This document shows, piece after piece, positions 23,247 through 31,740 of a stretch of DNA of 64,000 nt; positions within the stretch are counted from its first letter, which is position 1; every line of letters begins with the position of its first letter. The position numbers and the translations under genes are program-made. Below the pieces are notes generated by a model. It saw only the letters and a list, made by a program, of their open reading frames with translations. It was not told the DNA's origin and ran no database searches. The stretch is taken from positions 1,261-65,260 of the forward strand of contig NZ_LMHV01000004.1 in assembly GCF_001429725.1 (NCBI RefSeq). The letters are read 5' to 3'. Origin of the DNA: Rhizobium sp. Root708. GTDB lineage: Bacteria; Pseudomonadota; Alphaproteobacteria; Rhizobiales; Rhizobiaceae.

Positions 23247-23294
23247 TGGTGGGCCCGGAGGGACTCGAACCCCCAACCAAGCGGTTATGAGCCG
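23247..23294. repeat. attR copy: 48-bp repeat inside the intact tRNA
   Basis: Exact match to 7285-7332. It begins at the encoded CCA end and runs through the T arm, variable loop and 3' side of the anticodon arm including the CAT anticodon, so integration restores a complete tRNA. Confidence 0.9.
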
Positions 23295-23322
23295 CCGGCT
23301 CTAACCATTGAGCTACAGGCCC
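23247..23322 (-). tRNA. tRNA with CAT anticodon (Ile2 or elongator Met)
   Basis: 76 nt including encoded CCA. The acceptor stem GGGCCTG pairs with CGGGCCC, the D arm contains AGCTCAATGGTTAGAGC, the anticodon loop is CTCATAA with CAT at 23287-23289 (complement), and the T loop is GGTTCGAGTCC-like. The CAT anticodon means Met or, with lysidine modification, Ile (AUA); the GGGCCTG start leans to Ile2. It is the attachment site of element B. Confidence 0.93.
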
Positions 23323-23474
23323 GCGGCGGCTTTCAGCTGCCGTGCATCCGGCGCAATGGTTCGCCGCAGCGGTTTCGCTCTAACGTAAATCTCTTGCAGT
23401 CACAAGGGACTGCCGCAATAGCTTCACAATCGAACGGCAAGAGGATGACGTAATCCACAATCGGGGAGTGAAAC

Positions 23475-24212
23475 ATGCTGCCGCTGCGTACCAAGACGAT
23501 CGCCTTCGGACTGCTCTTTGCCTTGCCTTTGACCGCGCTGCCCGCAGCTGCCGCCGAGCCGTCGGCGCGCGAGCCGGTTATCTCCGTTGCCGGGGAGGGG
23601 CGCTCGACGATGGCGCCCGACATGGCGGTTCTTACCTTCTCCGTCGTGAAGCAGGCGAAGGAAGCCCGCGAAGCCTTAGATCAGAACAACAAGGCGATGA
23701 GCGACGTGTTGGCGGCGCTCAAGAAGGGCGGGATCGCCGAGCGCGATCTGCAGACGTCGGGCTTCTCCGTTCAGCCGCAGTACCGCTATCCGCAGAACAA
23801 TGACGGCGAGCAGAAGCCGCCGGAGCTCATCGGCTACCAAGTGTCGAATTCGCTGACGGTGCGGGTGCGGGATCTTTCCAAGCTTGGCGAAATCATCGAC
23901 CAGTCGGTGACGCTGGGCGTCAACCAGGGCGGCGACATCCAGTTTACCAACGACAAGCCTGACGCCGCCATCGAAGCGGCCCGAAAGGATGCCGTCGCCG
24001 ATGCGATCAAGAAGGCAAGAACGCTGGCGGAAGCTGCCGGCGTCAAGCTCGGCAACGTCATCGAGATCAATGAAAGCGGACCGCGGCCGCAGCCGGTTCC
24101 CGTCTATCGGGCTGCGATGATGAAGGAAGCAGCTGATTCGTCCGTGCCAGTTCAGGGCGGCGAAACGGGCTACAACGTCAGCGTCAACGTTACCTTCGCG
24201 ATCGCACATTAA
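23475..24212 (+). CDS. SIMPL-domain (DUF541) periplasmic protein
   Basis: 245 aa from ATG 23475. Signal peptide with KTIAFGLLFALPLTALPAAA, then the SIMPL/DUF541 domain: ISVAGEGRSTMAPDMAVLTF, KAMSDVLAALKKGGIAERDL and the C-terminal VNVTFAI strand. Periplasmic SIMPL proteins (for example BP26 of Brucella, YggE) form oligomeric rings linked to envelope stress. First chromosomal gene after the tRNA, ended by a good terminator (24255-24284). Confidence 0.9.
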   Translation: MLPLRTKTIAFGLLFALPLTALPAAAAEPSAREPVISVAGEGRSTMAPDMAVLTFSVVKQAKEAREALDQNNKAMSDVLAALKKGGIAERDLQTSGFSVQPQYRYPQNNDGEQKPPELIGYQVSNSLTVRVRDLSKLGEIIDQSVTLGVNQGGDIQFTNDKPDAAIEAARKDAVADAIKKARTLAEAAGVKLGNVIEINESGPRPQPVPVYRAAMMKEAADSSVPVQGGETGYNVSVNVTFAIAH

Positions 24213-24254
24213 GGCTTTTTCCGGCCGATCCGAAGCCGGAAGCCCATTTTTATC

Positions 24255-24293
24255 GCCCTTGGTATCGAAAACGATATCAAGGGCTTACTTTTT
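24255..24293 (+). terminator. Intrinsic terminator after the SIMPL gene
   Basis: GCCCTTGGTATCG (24255-24267) pairs with CGATATCAAGGGC (24272-24284) with one G-T pair and a four-A loop, followed by TTACTTTTT. Confidence 0.8.
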
Positions 24294-24462
24294 GCCGAGG
24301 GGCGGAAAAGGGGCGATTGGGAACAAAAGGCTTCCTCACGCATATATTACACTATAACATTGATCGTGTTTCGATCGGCCGGAAACCTGGAGTTCTGTTT
24401 CCGCAGTGAATGCCGATCGTCAGGAGGAAATGGCCCCATTCCCCATCCAAGAGGAGACAGAC

Positions 24463-24846
24463 ATGACGAATGCCTTGCCGCCGCTTCACAATGGACATGC
24501 CCCATTCACCCTTCAGGAACTCTTCCGGGAAGCGCTTTATGCTTTCGAGGAATGGGATGCTGAACTCACCGAGCCGATCGTGACTTTCGAGGGACGTGTG
24601 TTTCCGATCGGACAAGTCTTCGAGGCCATGCGCCAGTGCGACGATATCGTTCCGATGAACATCGTCGGCGCTGTCACCGAGCGACTGACCAAGCCCTGGG
24701 AGGGTGAGGGGCCGCTCGATCAGATGACCTTCTCCACGGCCGCCCGCGTCATGGGCGTGCTCGTGCGCAAGCGGCTTCTTGCCAATGGAGCTCCCGACAT
24801 CGTTGCTGTCGCCGAGCGTTCCGCAGAGCGTCGCTCTCGCGGCTGA
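24463..24846 (+). CDS. Conserved small hypothetical protein
   Basis: 127 aa from ATG 24463, preceded by AAGAGGAGACAGAC; an in-frame ATG at 24430 with AGGAGG two bases upstream would give 138 aa. Helical, soluble, with FREALYAFEEWDAELTE and FPIGQVFEAMRQCDDIVP. No family recognised and no clear functional partner. The 250-bp leader (24213-24462) holds the upstream terminator and an AT-rich stretch around 24345-24365 that may be its promoter. Confidence 0.65.
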   Translation: MTNALPPLHNGHAPFTLQELFREALYAFEEWDAELTEPIVTFEGRVFPIGQVFEAMRQCDDIVPMNIVGAVTERLTKPWEGEGPLDQMTFSTAARVMGVLVRKRLLANGAPDIVAVAERSAERRSRG

Positions 24847-24890
24847 TAATGCGCTGCGGCTTCGGCCGCAGTTCGCCTTTCCGCAATCAA

Positions 24891-25604
24891 CTACCGTTTC
24901 AGGGCCTCCTTGAGGCCGAGATTCTTTCGCTGTCGCAGATCGAGGTCCGCTTCGATGTGGGCGATGTGATGCAGCATCAGGCGACAGGCCTCGTCGAGAT
25001 CCTTGTTCTCGATCGCGGTGACGATGTCGCCGTGTTCGGAATGGCCGCAACTGGAAACGGTGGACTGGCCGTAGAGTGCGATTACCAGCGAGGAGCGTGC
25101 GACCAGTTCGTCCATGAAGCGCTGCATGATGGCGTTGCCTGAAATCACCGCCAGCGCCAGGTGGAAATCGCCGGATGCCTTTATCTCGGCGCGGCGGGCG
25201 GTCTGTCCACGCTCTCCGATCAGGCGGCCTTCCTCCAACAGGAGCTGCTTGAGGTGCCTGATGTCGGTGGGGGTGATGCGTGTAGCGGCTTCCCGGAGGA
25301 TGCCGGGCTCGACGAGCCGGCGTGCGGCGAAGATCTGGCGGGCCTCTTCGGGCGAGGGATAGGCGACAAAGGCGCCCCGATTTTTCTCGACGCTGACCAG
25401 CCCCTCATAGGAGAGGGCCTGCAGTGCTGCCCTCGCCAGCGTGCGGCTGACGTTGAACAGGTTGCCGACGTCGCTCTCGGAAAGCTTGGTTCCGGGCGAC
25501 AGCCTGCGCTCGACGATCGCGTCGCGAATGGCGTCACGAATTTGCTGCGTGCCTGTTTCGGCTGAATCGTCAGCAGCCATGGAGGCGCCTGAAGCTGAAC
25601 TCAT
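24891..25604 (-). CDS. GntR-family (FadR/FCD) regulator
   Basis: 237 aa from ATG 25604 (an earlier start at 25652 exists). N-terminal winged helix: IRDAIVERRLSPGTKLSESD, VSRTLARAALQALSYEGLVS and NRGAFVAYPS; C-terminal FCD ligand domain with the metal-site pattern FHLALAVISGN and GHSEHGDIVTAI. It is divergent from the ABC/racemase operon and probably controls it through the TGTATACGA-like site at 25689. Ligand unknown. Confidence 0.9.
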   Translation of the reverse strand: MSSASGASMAADDSAETGTQQIRDAIRDAIVERRLSPGTKLSESDVGNLFNVSRTLARAALQALSYEGLVSVEKNRGAFVAYPSPEEARQIFAARRLVEPGILREAATRITPTDIRHLKQLLLEEGRLIGERGQTARRAEIKASGDFHLALAVISGNAIMQRFMDELVARSSLVIALYGQSTVSSCGHSEHGDIVTAIENKDLDEACRLMLHHIAHIEADLDLRQRKNLGLKEALKR

Positions 25605-25688
25605 GAAGATGGATACCCTATAGCGAGCGGATGATAGCTGCGTTCGCGGCAAAAGTTAAACGGAATTTGGTGTCAAAGTGACGCCTAG

Positions 25689-25700
25689 ATTGTATACGAT
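25689..25700. promoter_or_regulatory. Candidate GntR operator
   Basis: ATTGTATACGAT, a near-perfect 12-bp palindrome centred on GTATAC (one mismatched pair). FCD-type GntR proteins often bind TTGTATACAA-like sites. It lies between the divergent regulator and the ABC operon; only this copy is seen. Confidence 0.5.
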
Positions 25701-25872
25701 TTTTTGCTTTAATTGCAGACGATAGCCTATTTTGTGTGCACGGTTCCGGATGATGCAAAAATGATCATCGGTCGAGCTTTTGCAGGAAAATCCATGTACT
25801 GCAATGAGTTGATGCACTGCAGCGGAAACTGGCACGGCGAATGCATTGTCTTTCTCAAACAGGGGAAGACCA

Positions 25873-26961
25873 ATGTCGAAGGCCGCAGAGATCGATATCG
25901 TATCCGTTTCCAAGGTGTATGGCGCCACCACGGCGGTCCATTCCATCAGCCTGAAGATACCGGCCGGTTCGTACTGCTGCTTTCTCGGCCCCTCCGGCTG
26001 CGGAAAGACCTCGACGCTGCGCATGATCGCCGGGCACGAAAGTATTTCGTCTGGCGATATCAGGCTTGGCAACACTGTCGTCACCGACTTTCCACCGGCC
26101 AAGCGCGGCACGGCAATGATGTTTCAGTCCTATGCGCTCTTCCCGCATCTCGACCTCGTCGACAACGTCGCTTTCAGCCTGAAGATGAAGGGTGTCGAGA
26201 AAGACGAACGCCGGACCAAGGCGCTCGAGTTGCTGAAACTCATGCAGATGGAAGCCTATGCGACGCGGCGACCGGCGCAGTTGTCAGGCGGGCAGCAGCA
26301 GCGTGTGGCGCTGGCGCGTGCGCTGATCACCGACCCGGAAGCGCTCTTGCTCGACGAGCCTTTGTCGGCGCTCGATCCGTTCCTGAAAATCCGCATGCGT
26401 GCCGAACTGAAAAAGCTGCAGAAGAGCCTCGGCATCACCTTCGTGCATGTGACGCACAGCCAGGAAGAGGCGATGGCGCTCGCCGATATCATCGTCATTA
26501 TGAATGACGGCAAGATCGAGCAGGCGGCAACGCCGCGCAAGGTCTTCGAGGAGCCGGCCACCGCCTTCGTTGCCCGCTTCATGGGGGATCACAATGTTCT
26601 CTCCGGGCGGGTCGTTTCCTCGCAGGATGGCGTCACCACGCTTCAGGTTCCGGAAGGCCAGACATTCTCGGTACGCGGCAATGGCAAGCACGCCGGCGAG
26701 AGCGTCGATATCGGCATCCGCACCGACCGGGTTCGTCTGGCCAGCGCCACCGACAAGACGCTCGGCTTCAACGGCATCGTCTCCAACATCGAATATCGCG
26801 GCGCCTCGGTGAAGATCACCGTGGTCGGCGCGGGCAGCGATGACTTCACCGTCATTGCGTCCGACGGCGATTATTTCGCCAACCCCGCATCGGTCGGCGA
26901 TGCGGTGTCCCTGAGTTGGGCCCTGGAGGACGCCGTTCTCCTCGGCCGCGTTTCGGCATGA
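25873..26961 (+). CDS. ABC importer ATPase (PotA-like)
   Basis: 362 aa from ATG 25873 (GGGGAAGACC upstream). Walker A GPSGCGKTS, signature LSGGQQQRVALARAL, Walker B LLLDEPLSALD, switch His in HVTHSQEEAM, and a C-terminal TOBE/MalK-like regulatory domain (about 270-360). This is the polyamine/iron/opine group of importer ATPases. First gene of the operon 25873-31646 with a solute-binding protein and two permeases. Confidence 0.92.
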   Translation: MSKAAEIDIVSVSKVYGATTAVHSISLKIPAGSYCCFLGPSGCGKTSTLRMIAGHESISSGDIRLGNTVVTDFPPAKRGTAMMFQSYALFPHLDLVDNVAFSLKMKGVEKDERRTKALELLKLMQMEAYATRRPAQLSGGQQQRVALARALITDPEALLLDEPLSALDPFLKIRMRAELKKLQKSLGITFVHVTHSQEEAMALADIIVIMNDGKIEQAATPRKVFEEPATAFVARFMGDHNVLSGRVVSSQDGVTTLQVPEGQTFSVRGNGKHAGESVDIGIRTDRVRLASATDKTLGFNGIVSNIEYRGASVKITVVGAGSDDFTVIASDGDYFANPASVGDAVSLSWALEDAVLLGRVSA

Positions 26962-26995
26962 ATCTCAATTACCACAAAAACCAGAGGGAACCGAC

Positions 26996-28303
26996 ATGAC
27001 TGATACAACGAAAACCACCAAGACGGGTCTCATGGCCAAGGGCGTGTCGCGCCGCGGCCTGCTGAAGACGGGTGCCGCCGCCATCGGTGCCGCCGCAGGC
27101 TCCGGGCTCATCGCCGGTTTCCCGACCATCTGGGCGCAGTCGAACATCACGCTTCGTCAGTTCGGCACCGGCGTTTCCAACATCAACGCCATTGCCGAGC
27201 AGTGCAAGAAGGACCTCGGCATCACGCTCGAGATGACGGCGACCGACAGCGACGCCGCCGCCCAGCGCGCCGTGACGCAGCCCGATAGCTACGATATCGC
27301 CGACATCGAATACTGGATCCTGAAGAAGGTCTATCCGACCGGCGTCATCCAGCCGATGGATGTGAAGAAGCTGAAGTATTACGACAAGGTCGTTCCGCTG
27401 TTCAAGAACGGCAAGCTGAAGGCCGATAGCGTCATCGCGCAGGGCACGGCGCCGCACACGGTCGGTTACGTCGAGAGCGCGGATGCCAAGACATTCGCCA
27501 AGGGCGAGACCGAGCTCTTCACCATGATGCCGACGATCTACAATGCCGACACGCTCGGCATTCGTCCCGACCTCGTCGGCCGCGATATCACCACCTGGGC
27601 CGATATCATGGACCCGAAGTTCAAGGGCAAGGCCTCGATCCTCAACATCCCGTCGATCGGCATCATGGACGCCGCGATGATCATGGAAGCGCTTGGCAAC
27701 ATCAAATACGCCGACAAGGGCAACATGACCAAGGAAGAGATCGACAAGACGATCGAGTTCCTGATCAAGGCCAAGCAGGACGGCCAGTTCCGCGCCTTCT
27801 GGAAGTCGTTCGACGAGTCGGTCAACCTGATGGCCTCGGGCGAAGTGGTGATCCAGTCGATGTGGTCGCCGGCCGTCGCCGCCGTCCGCTCCAAGGGCAT
27901 CGCCTGCAAGTATCAGCCGCTCAAGGAAGGCTACCGCTCATGGGGCGGCGGTCTTGGCCTTGCCTCGCACCTCAAGGGCGCCGAACTCGATGCGGCCTAT
28001 GAGTACATCAACTGGTACACATCCGGCTGGGTCGGCGGCTACCTCAACCGCCAGGGCTACTACTCGGCCTGCATGGACACCGCCAAGGGCTTCATGACCG
28101 AGGACGAATGGGGCTACTGGATCGAAGGCAAGGCCGCCAAGGGCGATATCATGTCGCCTGAAGGCAAAGTCATGGAGAAGGCCGGTGCGGTTCGCGACGG
28201 CGGCTCGTTCGACGAGCGCATGGGCCATGTCGCGTGCTGGAACTCCGTCATGGACGAGGACCGCTACATGGTTCGCCGCTGGAACGAGTTCATCGCGGCA
28301 TAA
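26996..28303 (+). CDS. ABC importer solute-binding protein (PotD-like, Tat-exported)
   Basis: 435 aa from ATG 26996. Twin-arginine signal SRRGLLKTGAAAIGAAAG then an Ala-x-Ala-like cut before QSNITLRQFG. The mature part has the polyamine-type periplasmic fold (YDIADIEYWILKKVYPTG, TTWADIMDPKFKGKASI, NWYTSGWVGGYLNRQGY). Substrate unknown; family members bind putrescine, spermidine and related cationic or acidic small molecules. Followed by a 245-bp gap containing inverted GC-rich repeats before the permease genes. Confidence 0.9.
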   Translation: MTDTTKTTKTGLMAKGVSRRGLLKTGAAAIGAAAGSGLIAGFPTIWAQSNITLRQFGTGVSNINAIAEQCKKDLGITLEMTATDSDAAAQRAVTQPDSYDIADIEYWILKKVYPTGVIQPMDVKKLKYYDKVVPLFKNGKLKADSVIAQGTAPHTVGYVESADAKTFAKGETELFTMMPTIYNADTLGIRPDLVGRDITTWADIMDPKFKGKASILNIPSIGIMDAAMIMEALGNIKYADKGNMTKEEIDKTIEFLIKAKQDGQFRAFWKSFDESVNLMASGEVVIQSMWSPAVAAVRSKGIACKYQPLKEGYRSWGGGLGLASHLKGAELDAAYEYINWYTSGWVGGYLNRQGYYSACMDTAKGFMTEDEWGYWIEGKAAKGDIMSPEGKVMEKAGAVRDGGSFDERMGHVACWNSVMDEDRYMVRRWNEFIAA

Positions 28304-28337
28304 GGCGGACTTCATCCGCCTCGGCGGGTGCCGCTTT

Positions 28338-28496
28338 CCCCTCCCCAAACCCTCCCCACAAGGGGGAGGGAGCGCGGGCGCTGCGGTACGGAGCCTGTTC
28401 CTCCCGGTGAGCGTGGTGGCAGAAAACTCCCTCGCTCTTGTGGGGAGGGTGCAGCAGAAGAACTCCCTCCCCCTTGTGGGGAGGGTTGGGGAGGGG
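28338..28496. repeat. Rhizobial intergenic palindromic repeat cluster
   Basis: Three units built on CCCTCCCCACAAGGGGGAGGG. Unit 1 (28338-28370) is nearly the exact reverse complement of unit 3 (28461-28496), and unit 2 (28426-28449) is a shorter copy in unit 3 orientation. Together they can fold into a large stem-loop. RIME-like mosaics of this composition are common between rhizobial genes. They sit within the ABC operon, between binding-protein and permease genes. Confidence 0.85.
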
Positions 28497-28548
28497 TCTT
28501 CCGATCCCTCCCGCTTTCCATATCAAGGCAAATCCGAGAGGATGGCAG

Positions 28549-29463
28549 ATGGCGACGATCGCTTCAGCAGAGACAAACGAGACGACTGAGCGGGTGCGCA
28601 GCCCGGGCTTTCCGCTGGCGCCATGGGCTGCCTCCTATCTCCAGGCGACGCCGCTCATCCTGATCCTCGGCTTCTTCTTCATCCTGCCGATTTTGATGAT
28701 CGCGGTGGTCAGCTTCTGGGATTACGACTTCGCCGGTCTCTATCCCGATTTCCTCACGATGAACTACGCCGAGACGCTCGGCTCGTGGGTGACGTGGAAG
28801 ACCTATCTGAACACGCTGAAGTTCACCGTCATTGTCTGGGCGCTCACCGTCTTCATCGGTTTCTGGGTCGCCTATTTCCTTGCCTTCCACATCCGCCGCA
28901 CATCGACGCAGATGATCCTGTTCCTCGTCTGTACCGTGCCGTTCATGACCTCGAACATCATCCGCATGATCTCGTGGATCCCGGTGCTCGGCCGTAATGG
29001 TTTGGTCAATTCGGCGCTGATCGAGATGGGAATCATTCCGCGACCCATCGAGTGGCTGCTCTATTCCGATTTCGCCGTGGTGCTCGCCATGGTGCATCTC
29101 TACACGCTGTTCATGGTGACGCCGATCTTCAACACGCTGATGCGTATCGATCGCTCGCTGTTCGAGGCGGCGCGCGATGCTGGCGCCAGCGGCTGGCAGA
29201 TCCTCTGGAATGTCGTCATTCCGCTCGCCAAGCCCGGCATCGCCATCGGTTCGATCTTCGTCGTCACGCTCGTCATGGCCGATTTCTCGACGGTGCAGGT
29301 CATGTCCGGCGGGCAGAGCGCCTCGGTGGCGCTGATGATGAAGAACCAGATGTCGCTGCTGCAATATCCGGCCGCCGCCGCCAATGCCGTCGTGCTTCTG
29401 ATCGTCGTGCTGATGATGGTTGCCGCCATCCTGCGCGTCGTCGACATCCGCAAGGAGCTTTGA
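28549..29463 (+). CDS. ABC importer permease (PotB-like)
   Basis: 304 aa from ATG 28549 (GAGAGGATGGCAG upstream). Six membrane segments, starting with PLILILGFFFILPILMIAVV, and the EAA loop EAARDAGASGWQILWNVVIP that docks on the ATPase. Second-module partner is the next gene, 1 bp away. Inner membrane. Confidence 0.92.
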   Translation: MATIASAETNETTERVRSPGFPLAPWAASYLQATPLILILGFFFILPILMIAVVSFWDYDFAGLYPDFLTMNYAETLGSWVTWKTYLNTLKFTVIVWALTVFIGFWVAYFLAFHIRRTSTQMILFLVCTVPFMTSNIIRMISWIPVLGRNGLVNSALIEMGIIPRPIEWLLYSDFAVVLAMVHLYTLFMVTPIFNTLMRIDRSLFEAARDAGASGWQILWNVVIPLAKPGIAIGSIFVVTLVMADFSTVQVMSGGQSASVALMMKNQMSLLQYPAAAANAVVLLIVVLMMVAAILRVVDIRKEL

Positions 29464-29464
29464 G

Positions 29465-30286
29465 ATGGGCCACGAAAAGCGCACCATCGAATTCTACGTG
29501 CTCGCCGCCTTCTTCATCCTGTTCGTGCTGTTCCTCTACGGCCCGCTGTCGGCGATCCTGATCCTCTCCTTCCAGGGACCGGATGGCGGCCTGACATTCC
29601 CGCTCAATGGCGTTTCCGTCCACTGGTTCTTCAACCTGTTCGAAAAGCAGGCGGTGGGCGATTTCGGGGCCTCGTTCCGCCGCTCCTTCACGCTCGGCTT
29701 TATGGTGATGATCGTCACCGTCGTGGTGTCGCTGCTCGCAGGCCTTGCCTTCCGCCGCCGGTTCCGCGGCGCGACGCTGCTGTTCTACGCGACGGTTGCC
29801 AGCCTCGTGGTACCGTCGATCATCATTTCGCTCGGCATCGGCGTGGTGTTCCAGCAAGGCGGGTTGAAGCCGGCCTGGTACTCGTCGGCCTTCGGCGCGC
29901 ATCTGACATGGACGCTGCCGTTCGGCGTGCTGATCATGTTCGCCGTCTTCAACCGTTTCTCGCCGGCCTACGAAGAGGCGGCGCGCGATCTCGGGGCGAC
30001 GTCGTGGCAGACCTTCGTGCATGTCGTGCTGCCGATGATCGCGCCCAGCCTTATCGGCGTCGGCCTGTTCGGTTTCACGCTCTCCTATGACGAATTCGCC
30101 CGCACGCTGATGACGTCAGGAAGCTACAACACGCTGCCGCTTGAGATCTACGGGATGACGACCAACGTGACGACACCGGTGCTTTATGCGCTGGGCACTG
30201 TGACGACGCTGTTCTCCTTCACCATCATTCTCGTCGCGCTCGGCATCATGATGATGCTGCGCGGACGCCAGGCAAAGACAAGCTGA
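29465..30286 (+). CDS. ABC importer permease (PotC-like)
   Basis: 273 aa from ATG 29465, one base after the previous stop. Membrane segments FYVLAAFFILFVLFLYGPLS and others, with the EAA loop EAARDLGATSWQTFVHVVLP. Completes the importer with 25873-29463. Stops 4 bp before the racemase gene, so all are probably one transcript. Confidence 0.92.
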   Translation: MGHEKRTIEFYVLAAFFILFVLFLYGPLSAILILSFQGPDGGLTFPLNGVSVHWFFNLFEKQAVGDFGASFRRSFTLGFMVMIVTVVVSLLAGLAFRRRFRGATLLFYATVASLVVPSIIISLGIGVVFQQGGLKPAWYSSAFGAHLTWTLPFGVLIMFAVFNRFSPAYEEAARDLGATSWQTFVHVVLPMIAPSLIGVGLFGFTLSYDEFARTLMTSGSYNTLPLEIYGMTTNVTTPVLYALGTVTTLFSFTIILVALGIMMMLRGRQAKTS

Positions 30287-30290
30287 TCTC

Positions 30291-31031
30291 ATGCGCATCC
30301 TGATCGTCAATCCGAACACGACCGCCAGCATGACCGAGAAGGCGGCGACCGCCGCACGGCTCGTCGCCGCCAGCGGCACCGAGATCATCGCCGCCACATC
30401 GAGAATGGGGCCGGTGTCGATCGAGGGGCATTACGACGGGGCGCTCGCCATTCCCGGCTTGCTGACGGAGCTCAAGGAGCGGGCAGGGACCTATGACGCG
30501 GCCGTCATCGCCTGTTTCGACGATACGGGGCTGGAGGCAGCTCGCAGTTTCGCCGATGTGCCTGTGCTCGGGCTTTGCGAATCCGCCGTCGCCACCGCCG
30601 GCTTCCTGGCGCAGCGCTTCACCGTGGTGACGACGCTGGAGCGCTCGCGGGTGCTGATCGACAATCTCGTGCGCCGCTATGGCATGGGCGACCGGGCGAA
30701 GGTCCGGGCGTCGGATATCCCGGTGCTGGAACTCGAGGACGAAGCCTCCGGCGCCATCGGCAAGCTGCGGGCGGAAATCGAGCGGGCATTGTCGGAAGAT
30801 GGGGCGGAGGCGATCGTTCTCGGCTGCGCAGGGATGACCGATCTGGCGCGGGAGCTGCAGGAGATTTACGGTGTGCCCGTGGTGGATGGGGTGGCCGCGG
30901 CCGTCAAACAGGCCGAGGCGCTGGTGTCGCTGGGTCTGTCGACCAGCAAGCGCGGCTCCTACGCATCGCCATTGGCCAAGCCCTTCAGTGGAGCGATGAG
31001 CGCCTTTGCGCCGATGCGGGCGGCAAGCTGA
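30291..31031 (+). CDS. Asp/Glu/hydantoin racemase family protein
   Basis: 246 aa from ATG 30291. N-terminal ILIVNPNTTASMTEKA is the signature of the hydantoin racemase group; the two catalytic Cys lie in AAVIACFDDTGLEAAR and IVLGCAGMTDL. These enzymes interconvert D and L forms at an acidic carbon using a two-thiol mechanism. In an importer operon it probably acts on the imported compound, for example a hydantoin, ureide or malate-like acid. No hydantoinase is present nearby, so the exact substrate is open. Confidence 0.85.
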   Translation: MRILIVNPNTTASMTEKAATAARLVAASGTEIIAATSRMGPVSIEGHYDGALAIPGLLTELKERAGTYDAAVIACFDDTGLEAARSFADVPVLGLCESAVATAGFLAQRFTVVTTLERSRVLIDNLVRRYGMGDRAKVRASDIPVLELEDEASGAIGKLRAEIERALSEDGAEAIVLGCAGMTDLARELQEIYGVPVVDGVAAAVKQAEALVSLGLSTSKRGSYASPLAKPFSGAMSAFAPMRAAS

Positions 31032-31034
31032 CCG

Positions 31035-31646
31035 ATGACAATATCCTTTGATTTCGAAGCGCTCTCGGAGCGCGAGCGCTACAAGCTGATGATCGGCACG
31101 ATCATTCCGCGGCCGATCGCGCTGGTGACGACCGTCGACGAACATGGGCGCATCAATGCGGCGCCGTTCAGCTTTTTCAATTGCCTCTCCGCCGATCCGC
31201 CCATTCTCGCGCTCGGTGTCGAGAACAATCCGGATATGTCGTTCAAGGACACCGGCCACAACATCCGCATGACGGAGGTCTTCACCGTCAACATCGTGTC
31301 GTTCGCCATTGCCGAAGCCATGCATGTCTGCGGGTCCAAATATCCGCGCGGAGTCGACGAACTGAAGCAGGCGGGACTGACCGCCATGTCCGGTCACAAG
31401 GTGGCATCGCCATGGATCGCCGAGGCACCGGCATCCTTCGAATGCAAGCGCCATGTGACGCTGGAGCTTGGAAAGTCCCGGCAGATCATCATGGGCGAAA
31501 TCGTCTACGCTCATTACCGCGACGGCGTCGTGGATCCGGAACGCCTGCGTGTCGATCCGGCTGAGGTCGATGCTATCGCGCGTCTCGGCGGCGATACGTG
31601 CGCGACTATCCGCGATCGGTTCGAAATGCTGACGCCCAAATTGTGA
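31035..31646 (+). CDS. Flavin reductase-like FMN-binding protein
   Basis: 203 aa from ATG 31035, 3 bp after the racemase. Split-barrel FMN-binding fold: TIIPRPIALVTTVDEHGRIN, NAAPFSFFNCLSADPPILA and ECKRHVTLELGKSRQIIMGE. Family members reduce flavin or act directly on small substrates. Last gene of the operon under the GntR regulator. Partner oxygenase not seen. Confidence 0.85.
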   Translation: MTISFDFEALSERERYKLMIGTIIPRPIALVTTVDEHGRINAAPFSFFNCLSADPPILALGVENNPDMSFKDTGHNIRMTEVFTVNIVSFAIAEAMHVCGSKYPRGVDELKQAGLTAMSGHKVASPWIAEAPASFECKRHVTLELGKSRQIIMGEIVYAHYRDGVVDPERLRVDPAEVDAIARLGGDTCATIRDRFEMLTPKL

Positions 31647-31740
31647 GCTTCCGGGCGCCGCCACGATTCCGCTTTACTTTTCCACTCCGCTTGCCTTTTC
31701 TCAGGAAAAAGCATTGCAGGAGAGGAAGCACAACGTGACG

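Larger units (their letters stand above)
7285..23294. mobile_element. Element B: about 16-kb integrated phage-related element at tRNA-CAT
   Basis: Bounded by two exact 48-bp copies of the 3' half of the tRNA gene (7285-7332 and 23247-23294). Content: an integrase reading inward from the left end, an AlpA-like regulator, small overlapping early genes, a putative replication protein, cement-like, ejection and tail-fibre genes, a membrane cargo gene, and a divergent XRE/ImmA control region at the right end. Large terminase, portal, protease and major capsid genes are not seen. The ends also share a 21-bp inner repeat (7459-7479, 23169-23189). Boundaries are directly visible; whether it is a satellite or a deleted prophage is open. 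Confidence 0.85.

Noticed and set aside
28338..28496. Insertion sequence remnant
   Set aside because: No transposase coding sequence or target duplication; composition matches interspersed rhizobial palindromes.
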